Position numbers and translations under genes: made by a program. A stretch of 16,128 nucleotides of DNA from CAYNTC01 sp964432925 (GTDB lineage Bacteria > Planctomycetota > Phycisphaerae > Sedimentisphaerales > Anaerobacaceae): positions 1 to 16,128 of the forward strand of contig CAYSPM010000049.1 in assembly GCA_964432925.1 (NCBI GenBank). The letters run 5' to 3'. The first letter of the stretch is position 1. The number at the start of each line of letters is the position of its first letter. This document shows, piece after piece, positions 7,540-15,123 of the stretch. The notes below the pieces were generated by a model. The model was not told the origin of the DNA and made no database searches. It was given only the letters and a program-made list of their open reading frames with translations.

Positions 7540-9702
7540 CTAGCGCCTCCATAACCAGTTCTCAGCTAAAAATGTAAAGTCAAGGAAATTAACAAGACTA
7601 TCGACGTTCATATCAGCCATAAGCGCCCGTTCCTCTGCCAACCACATATCAGAAAACACACTTATGTCTCTCATATCGACCGTCAGATCGTTGTTCAAGT
7701 CCGCAATATTAGGCTTAATAAATCCAATCTTCTCAAAGGGAATACGCTCAAAACCCGAGAGAGTGTAAGCTGGCGAATCCGCTCGTAATGCCAAATCCAT
7801 ATTCCCCTCATCAACGAACAACGGGTCTTCCTTCTCAATGTTGTCGTCACTGATCCGATAGAATAATTTAAATCCTTCACAAGCACCAAGGCAGCCATCC
7901 TCAAGCCAAACGTTGTTTTGCCACCCGATGTTTCTGATAATCACACAACCCTCTGGCTCCTTGGCCTGTTCGAGTCCGTTGTCCAAAATCCTGGCCAGAC
8001 GTGGATACTTCTCACTCCATGGTGGTTCCTTGTAATGATAACGTTCGATATTCTCAAGTAGATGCCAACTCTCATCCAAATATGGCGCATCTATCCATAC
8101 TTTACCTCTTCTATCTGTGTAGTGAGCCGAGCCGCACTTAGCGATTACATTATTCTCGATGGTATTATCCCGTCCTCCGCCGCACATTATTGCCCTGCCA
8201 CTGATTTTATATAACACATTTCCAAAAACCAAGATGCCGCTGGCGCAGTCATCAAGGTATATCGCATGCACGCTGTTCTCACCGCTAAGCGAGCTTTTAA
8301 TGTCGTGAACGAAATTGTAGCGGATGATATTACCCCGCAAACCCCAATCCCTACCGGCATAAATCGCACCGGCGTCATCGACTTCGTAACACACATTGTG
8401 TATCTCATTTAGTTCAATTAAATGCTCATTGCCGTCAAAAAGAATGGCCGAATGAGGTGCATCATGCACCAAATTATTTGTCACGATACAGCCTACGCCG
8501 TTCAAACGAATCGCTGGAGCATAAGTCCTCTGCCAACGACTGAAGTCGTATATATGGCAGTTACGAATAAAATTTTCACAACTTATAAGTTGATAACGAT
8601 TACCTCCCCAGGCCAAAACTCCGGCTGTTCCAACTGAATTAATTACACTATTCTCGATACCATTACGCTCTCCTGATATACGCGCACCCGCTGCGCGTAT
8701 ATTACGAATAATACAATTACGGATAAGATTGTCGGTCCCATCATTGATATCGATTCCGTCACCGCACCCCATCTCAATCCTCAACTCCTGCAAACCTATG
8801 TGAGAAGTCTCATCAAGCCTGATGATCGGCTCGGCAAGCAGAGATACTAATATCTCGCTGCCGGAGATATCAGCCGGCGGCCAAAAATAGAGAATTCCGC
8901 CTTCGCGATCAAGATACCACTCACCAGGCGAATCGATTTCCTCCAGCAAGTTAAGAACATAATACGGTGTGCCGGCAATAATCCCGTAACCGGGTTTTTC
9001 CGTAAGTGTTATCTCTTTCTTGGCAGTATCAATCCTAGCAATCTTGCGAATCTCGCTGGCCCATCCCCACCGCCAATAGCCCATAGCCCATGCATCTTCA
9101 GCTTCCTGCCAGCGCTCCGGTCGAGGATCCTCATAACCAAATGTAATATCATCCTTGGCTGAAACCGTCTGCACAAAGCCTTCATTTGGCCACCGTGCCA
9201 CTTGCATGATTTTGCCATCAAAGCTCAACTCCACCGCCAATGGCTCGCTATAATCACTAATTCCGTGTTGCTGCAGATCGATCTTCAAACACTGACCTCG
9301 TGCGGAAGCATCGAGCCGGTTCCAAACCGGACTGGATGCGGTAACTGCGGAAAACCAACTTGGTTCTATCTGACGGCCCCCAATGATTCGGACATCTTCG
9401 TTCGGATAGCTCCTGTAAACCACCGGACTGTCTTCACTGCCGGAGTCTTCGCTTGTCAACTCGAAACTTTTCTGACGAAAGTACTTTCCTGCCCGGATAT
9501 AAATAGTAACATCGCCAAGCGGAAGTCCTTCCTGCTCTTTGAGTTGGCGAATCACATCACGCGCCTTTTCGAGCGAACCGAACGGTCTTTCTCTCGTCCC
9601 AGGATTAGTATCATTACCGTTGCTCGCCACGTAGAATTCAGTGGCAAAAACTGCCGCACCAAAACACGACAAGAAAATAAAAATAATTATTGTGCGTCCC
9701 AT
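7540..9702 (-). CDS. Secreted right-handed beta-helix protein (GH141-like) with dockerin-like tail
   Basis: 720 residues from ATG 9702. A signal peptide (MGRTIIIFIFLSCFGAAVFA) is followed by FYVASNGNDTNPGTRERPFG, the usual entry to parallel beta-helix carbohydrate-active enzymes. The central region has many N-x-I/V rungs, and the conserved-looking stretches GNEHLIELNEIHNVC, DDAGAIYAGRDWGLRGN, IYLDDCASG and GGGRDNTIENNV. Near the end, FERIPFEKIGF resembles the closing segment of such proteins. These features remind me of GH141 (alpha-L-fucosidase and xylanase activities are known there), but that family call is from memory. The last ~56 residues hold two dockerin-type loops (DLNNDLTVDMRD and DMNVDSLVNFLD). 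The ATG overlaps the flippase stop by 16 bases, so expression is probably coupled. The frame stays open to 9870, but that extension lies inside the flippase gene and precedes the signal peptide, so I excluded it. It could be a lyase, epimerase or hydrolase of the EPS. Confidence 0.82.
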   Translation of the reverse strand: MGRTIIIFIFLSCFGAAVFATEFYVASNGNDTNPGTRERPFGSLEKARDVIRQLKEQEGLPLGDVTIYIRAGKYFRQKSFELTSEDSGSEDSPVVYRSYPNEDVRIIGGRQIEPSWFSAVTASSPVWNRLDASARGQCLKIDLQQHGISDYSEPLAVELSFDGKIMQVARWPNEGFVQTVSAKDDITFGYEDPRPERWQEAEDAWAMGYWRWGWASEIRKIARIDTAKKEITLTEKPGYGIIAGTPYYVLNLLEEIDSPGEWYLDREGGILYFWPPADISGSEILVSLLAEPIIRLDETSHIGLQELRIEMGCGDGIDINDGTDNLIRNCIIRNIRAAGARISGERNGIENSVINSVGTAGVLAWGGNRYQLISCENFIRNCHIYDFSRWQRTYAPAIRLNGVGCIVTNNLVHDAPHSAILFDGNEHLIELNEIHNVCYEVDDAGAIYAGRDWGLRGNIIRYNFVHDIKSSLSGENSVHAIYLDDCASGILVFGNVLYKISGRAIMCGGGRDNTIENNVIAKCGSAHYTDRRGKVWIDAPYLDESWHLLENIERYHYKEPPWSEKYPRLARILDNGLEQAKEPEGCVIIRNIGWQNNVWLEDGCLGACEGFKLFYRISDDNIEKEDPLFVDEGNMDLALRADSPAYTLSGFERIPFEKIGFIKPNIADLNNDLTVDMRDISVFSDMWLAEERALMADMNVDSLVNFLDFTFLAENWLWRR

Positions 9703-11120
9703 TTCTGCTCTGTCCAGGTCAACTCCGGTAGCGCGCCTGATGTCAAACGCTGAAAGTAAACCCAATGATAAGTTCGCCTTGCTGCACTCGAGAGCAGCAT
9801 TCCAACCGCCGCACCGGTTGGACCAAACAAACTTACAGCGGGAATGCCGATAAAGATTGCTAAAGTACATCCAAGCAATTCAGCCTGAAAGGCTGCAACC
9901 GGCTTTCGCAGAGCATGAAGCCCTGATACAAGTGGGCACGCTAACAGTTCTATCCCCATACCGATTGCACATATTCCAACTATAGGTCCAGCACCGGCGT
10001 AGGATGGGCCGAAGATTTTCACAAGCGCCCATTCTCCGAAAACCAACAAGCTCAAAACAAACAGACTCACAGGCACTAACAATATAATCATGGCCAAATT
10101 GACCGTCCTGCGTACAGCCGCACGTCCGTGAAGGGCGGCGTGGGCTGTACTGGGTCCGAGATATCGGCTGACGCCCATCAACACAGGATTAACAGCGGTG
10201 GCTAAGCTCATACATGCGCCGTACACACCGGCTGCCGCCGGACTCTCAAATGCAAGGATAATCCAGGGATACATTTGCAGAGTAAAAAAACGCGCTGCCG
10301 TCCGAGCGACCAGCCATTTACCGAAACGCCAGTTCTCATGTATATGGCTGCGCAATTGACCCCGAACGAAACCTATCTTCTTTCTTTTAGCAAACAACAT
10401 AATCAAAGCCGCCGAACCGGAAAAGCACCCCATAGTAAGGTAAACAACAGCGGGCGTTAGCCATTGCTCGAAATATGCCCACAATAGTACGCCGATCGTG
10501 GCAATATTCACAAACAAACCCATCAACAGACTTGCCCACACTTGAAGCTTCGCCAGCAATACAAGCCGCATGAAATCACGCAATAATACAGATGCTGAAG
10601 CAGCCGCAAGAGCCAACAATACTTTGGCAAAGGCAGCCGACTCCCCTACGGCCAAGGTAACAAATCCTGCCAGTATAAATACAGCCACTGCAATCGCGGA
10701 GATCATAATATGACAAGCAAGCGTGCTACCAAGATAGAGTCGGCGGCTCTTCCTCTTCAGGCGAGGACTAAAAACAGTAAACGGCGCGCCGGACAGGCTG
10801 AACTGCACATCCATAATGATAACAAGCAGGGTAAAGCCGAGAATATAAAAACCATATTCTGTCTTACCACAAATCCGAGCAACAAATACTCCCGCTAAGA
10901 AATTGGTGATACTATAGAGTCCTTGATCGAAAAGAACGACGAGTCCCCGCCATACAGCCGGATGAAAAAAGGTAGAGGCCCAACGGCGAAGAATGGATTG
11001 GACCCAAACAAGCAGCAGCCTCACATATTCTGAAATGCCAGGCGAAACGCTTGTCGTCACCTCATCCTCAGTAGCTATATTGAACCTGGACAACGCTCCT
11101 CTGCTCATCGTAGCTTTCAT
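9687..11120 (-). CDS. wzx: Wzx-type lipid-linked oligosaccharide flippase
   Basis: 477 residues from ATG 11120, with about twelve to fourteen transmembrane segments, of the polysaccharide-transporter branch of the MOP superfamily. It moves undecaprenyl-diphosphate repeat units to the periplasmic face. The first transmembrane region (GLVVLFDQGLYSITNFLAGV) with following VARICGKTEYGFYILGF is the typical N-terminus, and the last third has GPTGAAVGMLLSSAARR, as usual for the family. The start is ambiguous: GTG 11129, ATG 11120, ATG 11108 and GTG 11060 are in frame. The first three overlap the WecA stop at 11068; GTG 11060 lies just after it, behind a GAGGAT site. The first ~45 residues are polar and poorly conserved in such proteins, so they do not decide it. 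The 3' end overlaps the beta-helix gene. Confidence 0.88.
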   Translation of the reverse strand: MKATMSRGALSRFNIATEDEVTTSVSPGISEYVRLLLVWVQSILRRWASTFFHPAVWRGLVVLFDQGLYSITNFLAGVFVARICGKTEYGFYILGFTLLVIIMDVQFSLSGAPFTVFSPRLKRKSRRLYLGSTLACHIMISAIAVAVFILAGFVTLAVGESAAFAKVLLALAAASASVLLRDFMRLVLLAKLQVWASLLMGLFVNIATIGVLLWAYFEQWLTPAVVYLTMGCFSGSAALIMLFAKRKKIGFVRGQLRSHIHENWRFGKWLVARTAARFFTLQMYPWIILAFESPAAAGVYGACMSLATAVNPVLMGVSRYLGPSTAHAALHGRAAVRRTVNLAMIILLVPVSLFVLSLLVFGEWALVKIFGPSYAGAGPIVGICAIGMGIELLACPLVSGLHALRKPVAAFQAELLGCTLAIFIGIPAVSLFGPTGAAVGMLLSSAARRTYHWVYFQRLTSGALPELTWTEQKWDAQ

Positions 11121-12615
11121 ATCGAACACTTTCTATGCTTATGGCCTCGGACGTCATGGCCATATCCTGAAGTAAAACAGCCGTGCTTGGCTCTTCAATC
11201 AATCTACAAAACAAGGTAGTGCGATGAACCGCTGACTCGAGCGAACCGTCAACGTTCACGCTGGCTTCAAAGATCAGATTCAACTTGGGTTCAACAGCCC
11301 GAATGGGTATAGCAGCCCTGAAAACGTCTGACATCTCGCTATCTTCACCGTTCGCATGCCAGAGCAGCGATCGATACGTAGTACCGCCGTCTTTCAGCGT
11401 AAGTAACAATCTGGCAAAGCCTAATTGACGCGCCGCCAAACACGCTACCCTCCACCAGTCATCAAACGTTGTCACACACTGAAAATGCAGCCGCACATCC
11501 TCAAAGCTTTCTATTTGTGCCTTCCTCTGACGGGATACCGTGTGATTGTGCTGAAGCCGAGCTAAAGTCTCCCTAAGCCGGACCGCGCCGACTACACGGA
11601 ATACTAAAACCTGCGACACCAAAGCACAAACGAAGATAATAATAGCCACCGTTGATGTCGCAGCAACTATAAGAATTCCCAAACCTGCAAAAATTGAAGT
11701 AATCGTATATATGATTAGAACAGCGCCCCGATGCGAATAGCCCAAGTCGATTAACCTGTGATGAAAATGGCTGCGGTCGGGTGATAACAGTGACCTGCGT
11801 TCCAAAAAGCGACGCAGCATAGAAAACAAAGTGTCGAAGATTGGTATACCCAAAGCCAGTACCGGCACGGCCATCTCAGCAAAGCTTGCCGACCCACCAA
11901 CCACCATCAAACTGGCACAGGCAATAGTAAAGCCCAGGAACAGACTGCCACAGTCACCCAGGAAAACCTTAGCAGGATTGCGGTTGAAAAATAAAAAACT
12001 CGTCAGACTACCAAGCAAGGCCACAAGTAGTAAACCACAAACAAGGTCTCCGTGGCTAACGGCAATAATCGCAAGTGCAAAACACGTTATTGCTGATACT
12101 CCAGCCGCCAGACCATCAAGCCCGTCACTTAGATTTACGGCATTAGTAATACCAACTATCCAGAGAAGTGAAATTGGCCAAGAAAGCAACCCTAAATCAA
12201 AGGCAATTGACTCGGTGATTACAAGTGACTTGAATCGTATCCCGGCTGCACAAACAGCCATAGCTGCAACAAGCTGCACGAAGAGTTTTATCCGTGCTCT
12301 TAGATTCTTAATATCATCCACCAATCCAACAATGAAAACTAACGAGACAGCACAAAGTAAAACAATAATCTTTGCCTGGATACCACCACCATCTCCAATA
12401 GCACTGTGCAGATATAATGCAAGCACGAAGATCAACGTCACAGAAGTAAAAACTGCCGCACCGCCGATCCTCGGTATGGCCTTTGAGTGCATTTTTCGAA
12501 CACCCGGGACATCAACCAAATCAAGTCGGTATGCTAACCAAATAGAAACCGGTACAGCTATTAGGGCTACCAACGCCGAGCCAAGGTATACAAATAGATA
12601 CATTTCGATTGGCAC
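11068..12615 (-). CDS. wecA: WecA/TagO-like undecaprenyl-phosphate HexNAc-1-phosphate transferase with soluble C-terminal extension
   Basis: 515 residues. It transfers a HexNAc-1-phosphate (GlcNAc in most homologues) from a UDP-sugar to undecaprenyl phosphate and so starts repeat-unit synthesis. The membrane core (about 1-345) has RKMHSKAIPRIGG (40-52), VGLVDD (96-101, Mg-binding Asp pair), NAVNLSDGLDGLAAG (158-172), FLGDCGSLFLGF (218-229) and the cytoplasmic HxHH loop SHFHHR (282-287). Residues about 345-515 form an extra cytoplasmic region. It opens with a coiled coil-like stretch (RETLARLQHNHTVSRQRKAQ), and then has SFEDVRLHFQC, FDDWWRVACLAARQLGF and a predicted alpha/beta fold, not part of the catalytic family. 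The GTG start is supported by GAGG five bases upstream (12621-12624); the ATG at 12603 has no site. The gene overlaps the flippase start by about 53 bases. Confidence 0.92.
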   Translation of the reverse strand: MPIEMYLFVYLGSALVALIAVPVSIWLAYRLDLVDVPGVRKMHSKAIPRIGGAAVFTSVTLIFVLALYLHSAIGDGGGIQAKIIVLLCAVSLVFIVGLVDDIKNLRARIKLFVQLVAAMAVCAAGIRFKSLVITESIAFDLGLLSWPISLLWIVGITNAVNLSDGLDGLAAGVSAITCFALAIIAVSHGDLVCGLLLVALLGSLTSFLFFNRNPAKVFLGDCGSLFLGFTIACASLMVVGGSASFAEMAVPVLALGIPIFDTLFSMLRRFLERRSLLSPDRSHFHHRLIDLGYSHRGAVLIIYTITSIFAGLGILIVAATSTVAIIIFVCALVSQVLVFRVVGAVRLRETLARLQHNHTVSRQRKAQIESFEDVRLHFQCVTTFDDWWRVACLAARQLGFARLLLTLKDGGTTYRSLLWHANGEDSEMSDVFRAAIPIRAVEPKLNLIFEASVNVDGSLESAVHRTTLFCRLIEEPSTAVLLQDMAMTSEAISIESVRYESYDEQRSVVQVQYSY

Positions 12616-12726
12616 GAAAACCTCGCAGCTAAAAACTGGTTCAGTCTCGCATATCCGGCTAGAGTAAAATTCTTCTCGGACTCCGTCCCCGTCGGTGCAT
12701 GTTTAACCGACTGCCTTGACCACATT

Positions 12727-12804
12727 TTATTCAAAGGTGCCCTGGTCGTATATTTCGACAGGCCACCCTCTGTTTTTGCTTAACAGCAAAACGTAGCGAT
12801 TCAC
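12727..12804 (-). CDS. Possible small ORF (25 aa) with strong Shine-Dalgarno
   Basis: GTG at 12804 to TAA at 12727 encodes 25 residues (begins MNRYVLLLSKN, ends IYDQGTFE). GGAGG lies five bases upstream in GGGGGAGGAGACTGTG, one of the best ribosome sites in the window. The same frame is open upstream almost to the wzc stop, so the peptide could alternatively be a remnant of a longer tail or a frameshifted extension of Wzc. I recognise no family. With a hairpin inside its coding sequence it could act as a leader peptide for wecA. Its position about 110 bases before the WecA start fits that, but chance cannot be excluded at this length. Confidence 0.35.
   Translation of the reverse strand: MNRYVLLLSKNRGWPVEIYDQGTFE
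12772..12792 (-). promoter_or_regulatory. Hairpin inside the small leader ORF
   Basis: On the minus strand GTTTTGCT (12785-12792) pairs with AGCAAAAAC (12772-12780) across a GTTA loop, an 8-bp stem with a one-base bulge. No T-run follows, so it is not an ordinary terminator. It lies within the putative 25-codon ORF and could respond to ribosome movement, but the stem is short and A/T-rich. Confidence 0.3.
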
Positions 12805-12889
12805 AGTCTCCTCCCCCTGCTCAGCACGCGCCAGCCGGACTATGTCCGACTGTTTCTCTTTGACAATACGACTCTTAGCTATCTGACTT

Positions 12890-15094
12890 CTACGCGCGTT
12901 TTAAATTCCCGGCCACCATAAGGTCGCCTTCTTTCTCACTCTGCCTCTCCCATTTCTTCTGCCCACACACATGCGTGCAGATATGGCGACGACGATAATC
13001 ATATAAGCCGCCGTTGTGAGATACTTTATTTACAACAGCTCCAAAAACACGTGCTCCGACTCCTTGCAAAGCGTTACGAGTCTGTTCCAGATCCAAGCGA
13101 GTTGACCTTCTTGCACTATAGACGAGAACTGTCACATCACAAAGTGCCGCTAAAATGCAGGCGTCCGATGCGGATAGAACTGGGGGAGAATCAATCACTA
13201 TATAATCGTACTTCGATGTCAGCACTGCCATGGTATTAGCGAACGCTTTGCTTGTTAGTGTCTCTGAAGGATTCGCTATCTTCGGCCCAGATAACAGCAA
13301 GTCCAGACCAGCTATACAACTATGGCGGATGACCTCATCAAGCACCTGACCATGCACTAAAACGCTCGACAACCCAGGTTCACCTGCAACTTTGAACACT
13401 TTGTGCTGCATAGGGCTGTGTAAGTCAACATCCACTAAAAGCACACGCTGTTGAGCCTGTGCCATTGTGACGCCAAGATTACTCGCGAGTGTGGTTTTAC
13501 CATCACCCGCTGTTGGTGAGGTCACTACAATAGTCTTGACTCTACTTTTGGGATTACCGAACATCAACGCTGTTCTAATAGCCCGGTATGCTTCTGCCAC
13601 ACGTGAATTCGGTTCTAAATATGCTTTCCTTCCAACCGCTGAAATAGACCGTCTCTTCGTTGCCGTAGGCACCGCTCCTAAAATCGGCACTCCAAGAATA
13701 AAGGACGCTTCCAGAAGCGACCTCGGCCGTCGGTCTCTACAACTTCGCAAACATGCCAACCCACACCCAAAAAGAAGCCCTGCCAGCAATGCAATGCCCA
13801 TAACACGCGCCTTCTGAGGCTTCGACGGTTTTTCCGCAGCCCTGGCCTGCTCAAGGATGGCTATGTTAAGAGCTCCACCCTCTTCAGTAATATCAATTTC
13901 TTTGATCCGCTCATCAAGGATGTCGCACAGCTTCTTAGCTTGCTCCCAGCTTGATTCAAGTGCAGTGTACTGGGTCACCTGCTCATTCAGGGCAACGGCC
14001 TGCTGACGCTGCCGTTCAAAGTGCTCCCGTACCTGATCCTCTTTTTCTTTGGCCGTTAGATACCGCTGTTCAACGATAGCCAATTGGGCCTCGGCAAACT
14101 GCTTGTCAATTACCTCAAGTCGCTCCTTTAACTGATCAATCCTTTCATTTAAAAGCTGCACAGCAGGATGATTTGTCGCGACTTGCTGGGTCAGGCCATC
14201 ATACCAAGTCTGAAGTTCATCGAGTTTAGCCTGCTGTTGTGCCCTCTCACTGGCTGCGAACGTATATGCGCCTTTGGCTCGTTCACCCTCGACAAACTGC
14301 TTTAACTTCGCTGGATCTGTCACCATCGACTGTGTCAATTGATAAAGTGACTCAGCCTCGATGGTCTGCAACTGGGCCTGTGTCATAGCCTCAGAAAGCT
14401 TACCGAGTCTGTCCAGTATTATGTTGCCCTGCCGACCTTCGAAAGCAAGGTTCACATTCTCCTTCTTGAAATCCATCATCGCCTTGAGCTTCTCAGCAAT
14501 ATCCTTGTCCCGCTGGAGCTTCTCTTTACGCAGTATTTTCAGTACTTCCCCGGCTGTATCACGTTTGCTGGATTCGTTATAGCTAATGTATGATTCGACC
14601 ACCGAATTGACCAATTTCGCTGCTTCCGCAGGATACGCAGAACCAAAGCTGACGCTTACTATCTCATCATTCTTTCCGACTGAGACATCAAGGCTCTTCT
14701 TCAAAAAAGTGATCGCATCGTCCACAGTCGAGAAGGTCCTCATATTAACCATATCAAGATTATCAATGGCTCTAGTAAGTATGGGTGTTGACTTAAGCAG
14801 CTCAGCCTGTGTGTAGAGATAGTTCATGGACGGAGCAATGGTGCCTTCTGCTTCCTTGAGCAGCTTTGGTACGCTCTGCTCCACGTAGACTCGGGACGTG
14901 CTTGTGTAAATGGGCTTCTTGCCGAGAAGATAGATTACGCCAGACAGTAGCGCTACAAACAAAACGAGCAAAACAATCCACCAGTTCCGCCAAACAAGCT
15001 GGCTCAGACTCTCCGAAAGAATTCGATAATCCGGCTGGCCTCGCAGGTCGCTGTCGCCTTGTTCTATTGCTCCGCAAAGTCCTTCTTGACTCAT
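12890..15094 (-). CDS. wzc: Wzc-like polysaccharide co-polymerase fused to BY-kinase (chain-length determinant)
   Basis: 734 residues from ATG 15094 (744 from GTG 15124; residue numbers here use the long form). It controls EPS chain length and export through cycles of tyrosine autophosphorylation. In order it has TM1 (NWWIVLLVLFVALLSGVIYL, 47-66), a periplasmic Wzz domain, a long coiled coil (about 190-410), and a proline motif EKPSKPQKAR leading into TM2 (441-459). The cytoplasmic kinase has Walker A SPTAGDGKTT (536-545), Walker A' LLVDVDLHSP (562-571, with His where Arg or Lys is usual) and Walker B YIVIDSPP (641-648). The tail contains only Y708 and Y710 and then HICTHVC, instead of the usual tyrosine-rich cluster. 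GGAG seven bases before ATG 15094 favours that start. The GTG overlaps the wza stop by one base. Confidence 0.92.
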   Translation of the reverse strand: MSQEGLCGAIEQGDSDLRGQPDYRILSESLSQLVWRNWWIVLLVLFVALLSGVIYLLGKKPIYTSTSRVYVEQSVPKLLKEAEGTIAPSMNYLYTQAELLKSTPILTRAIDNLDMVNMRTFSTVDDAITFLKKSLDVSVGKNDEIVSVSFGSAYPAEAAKLVNSVVESYISYNESSKRDTAGEVLKILRKEKLQRDKDIAEKLKAMMDFKKENVNLAFEGRQGNIILDRLGKLSEAMTQAQLQTIEAESLYQLTQSMVTDPAKLKQFVEGERAKGAYTFAASERAQQQAKLDELQTWYDGLTQQVATNHPAVQLLNERIDQLKERLEVIDKQFAEAQLAIVEQRYLTAKEKEDQVREHFERQRQQAVALNEQVTQYTALESSWEQAKKLCDILDERIKEIDITEEGGALNIAILEQARAAEKPSKPQKARVMGIALLAGLLFGCGLACLRSCRDRRPRSLLEASFILGVPILGAVPTATKRRSISAVGRKAYLEPNSRVAEAYRAIRTALMFGNPKSRVKTIVVTSPTAGDGKTTLASNLGVTMAQAQQRVLLVDVDLHSPMQHKVFKVAGEPGLSSVLVHGQVLDEVIRHSCIAGLDLLLSGPKIANPSETLTSKAFANTMAVLTSKYDYIVIDSPPVLSASDACILAALCDVTVLVYSARRSTRLDLEQTRNALQGVGARVFGAVVNKVSHNGGLYDYRRRHICTHVCGQKKWERQSEKEGDLMVAGNLKRA

Positions 15095-15101
15095 CGTCTT
15101 G

Positions 15102-15105
15102 CTCC
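15102..15105 (-). promoter_or_regulatory. Ribosome binding site favouring the internal ATG of wzc
   Basis: GGAG on the minus strand lies seven bases before ATG 15094. The alternative GTG at 15124, which overlaps the wza stop codon, has no comparable site. Confidence 0.5.
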
Positions 15106-15123
15106 GAAACTTCCGTGCTCGCA

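Larger units (their letters stand above)
12616..12889 (-). other. Intercistronic region between wzc and wecA
   Basis: The only sizeable gap in the operon, 274 bases. Read on the minus strand it holds a weak hairpin CGGAC-N3-GTCCG (12836-12848), a purine-rich GGAGGAG, a possible 25-codon ORF (12727-12804) with its own hairpin, and, nearer wecA, short stems such as GGAC-GGA-GTCC and ACTG-AAC-CAGT. No T-tract follows any stem, so I see no intrinsic terminator, and no convincing promoter or known riboswitch core. It may be a leader that sets the ratio of wecA and later genes to wza and wzc. Confidence 0.4.

Noticed and set aside
3719..9702. Cellulosome interpretation of the dockerin-like tails
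   Set aside because: There is no scaffoldin, cohesin or cellulase in the window. Single or degenerate dockerin-type loops are common on secreted Planctomycetota proteins and need not mean a cellulosome.
7540..9702. AlgG-type alginate epimerase assignment for the beta-helix protein
   Set aside because: The DPHD catalytic motif was not found, and the other alginate genes (alg8, alg44, algK) are absent, so only a general beta-helix enzyme call with GH141 resemblance is supported.
9202..9753. 183-codon open frame on the plus strand opposite the beta-helix gene
   Set aside because: Its translation shows no recognisable motif and lies entirely over the signal peptide and N-terminal domain of the minus-strand gene; treated as a shadow.
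9703..9870. 56-residue N-terminal extension of the beta-helix protein
   Set aside because: It would place a polar stretch before a clear signal peptide and lies inside the flippase coding sequence. The ATG at 9702 gives a normal secreted protein.
11831..12667. 278-codon open frame on the plus strand opposite wecA
   Set aside because: It is antisense to the motif-bearing membrane core of the WecA homologue. Its Ser/Thr/Pro/Lys-rich composition is what the complement of a hydrophobic membrane gene gives, and no family features are visible.
12616..12726. Known riboswitch (c-di-GMP type) before wecA
   Set aside because: Short stems and purine-rich runs are present, but I could not find a conserved aptamer core, so no class is assigned.
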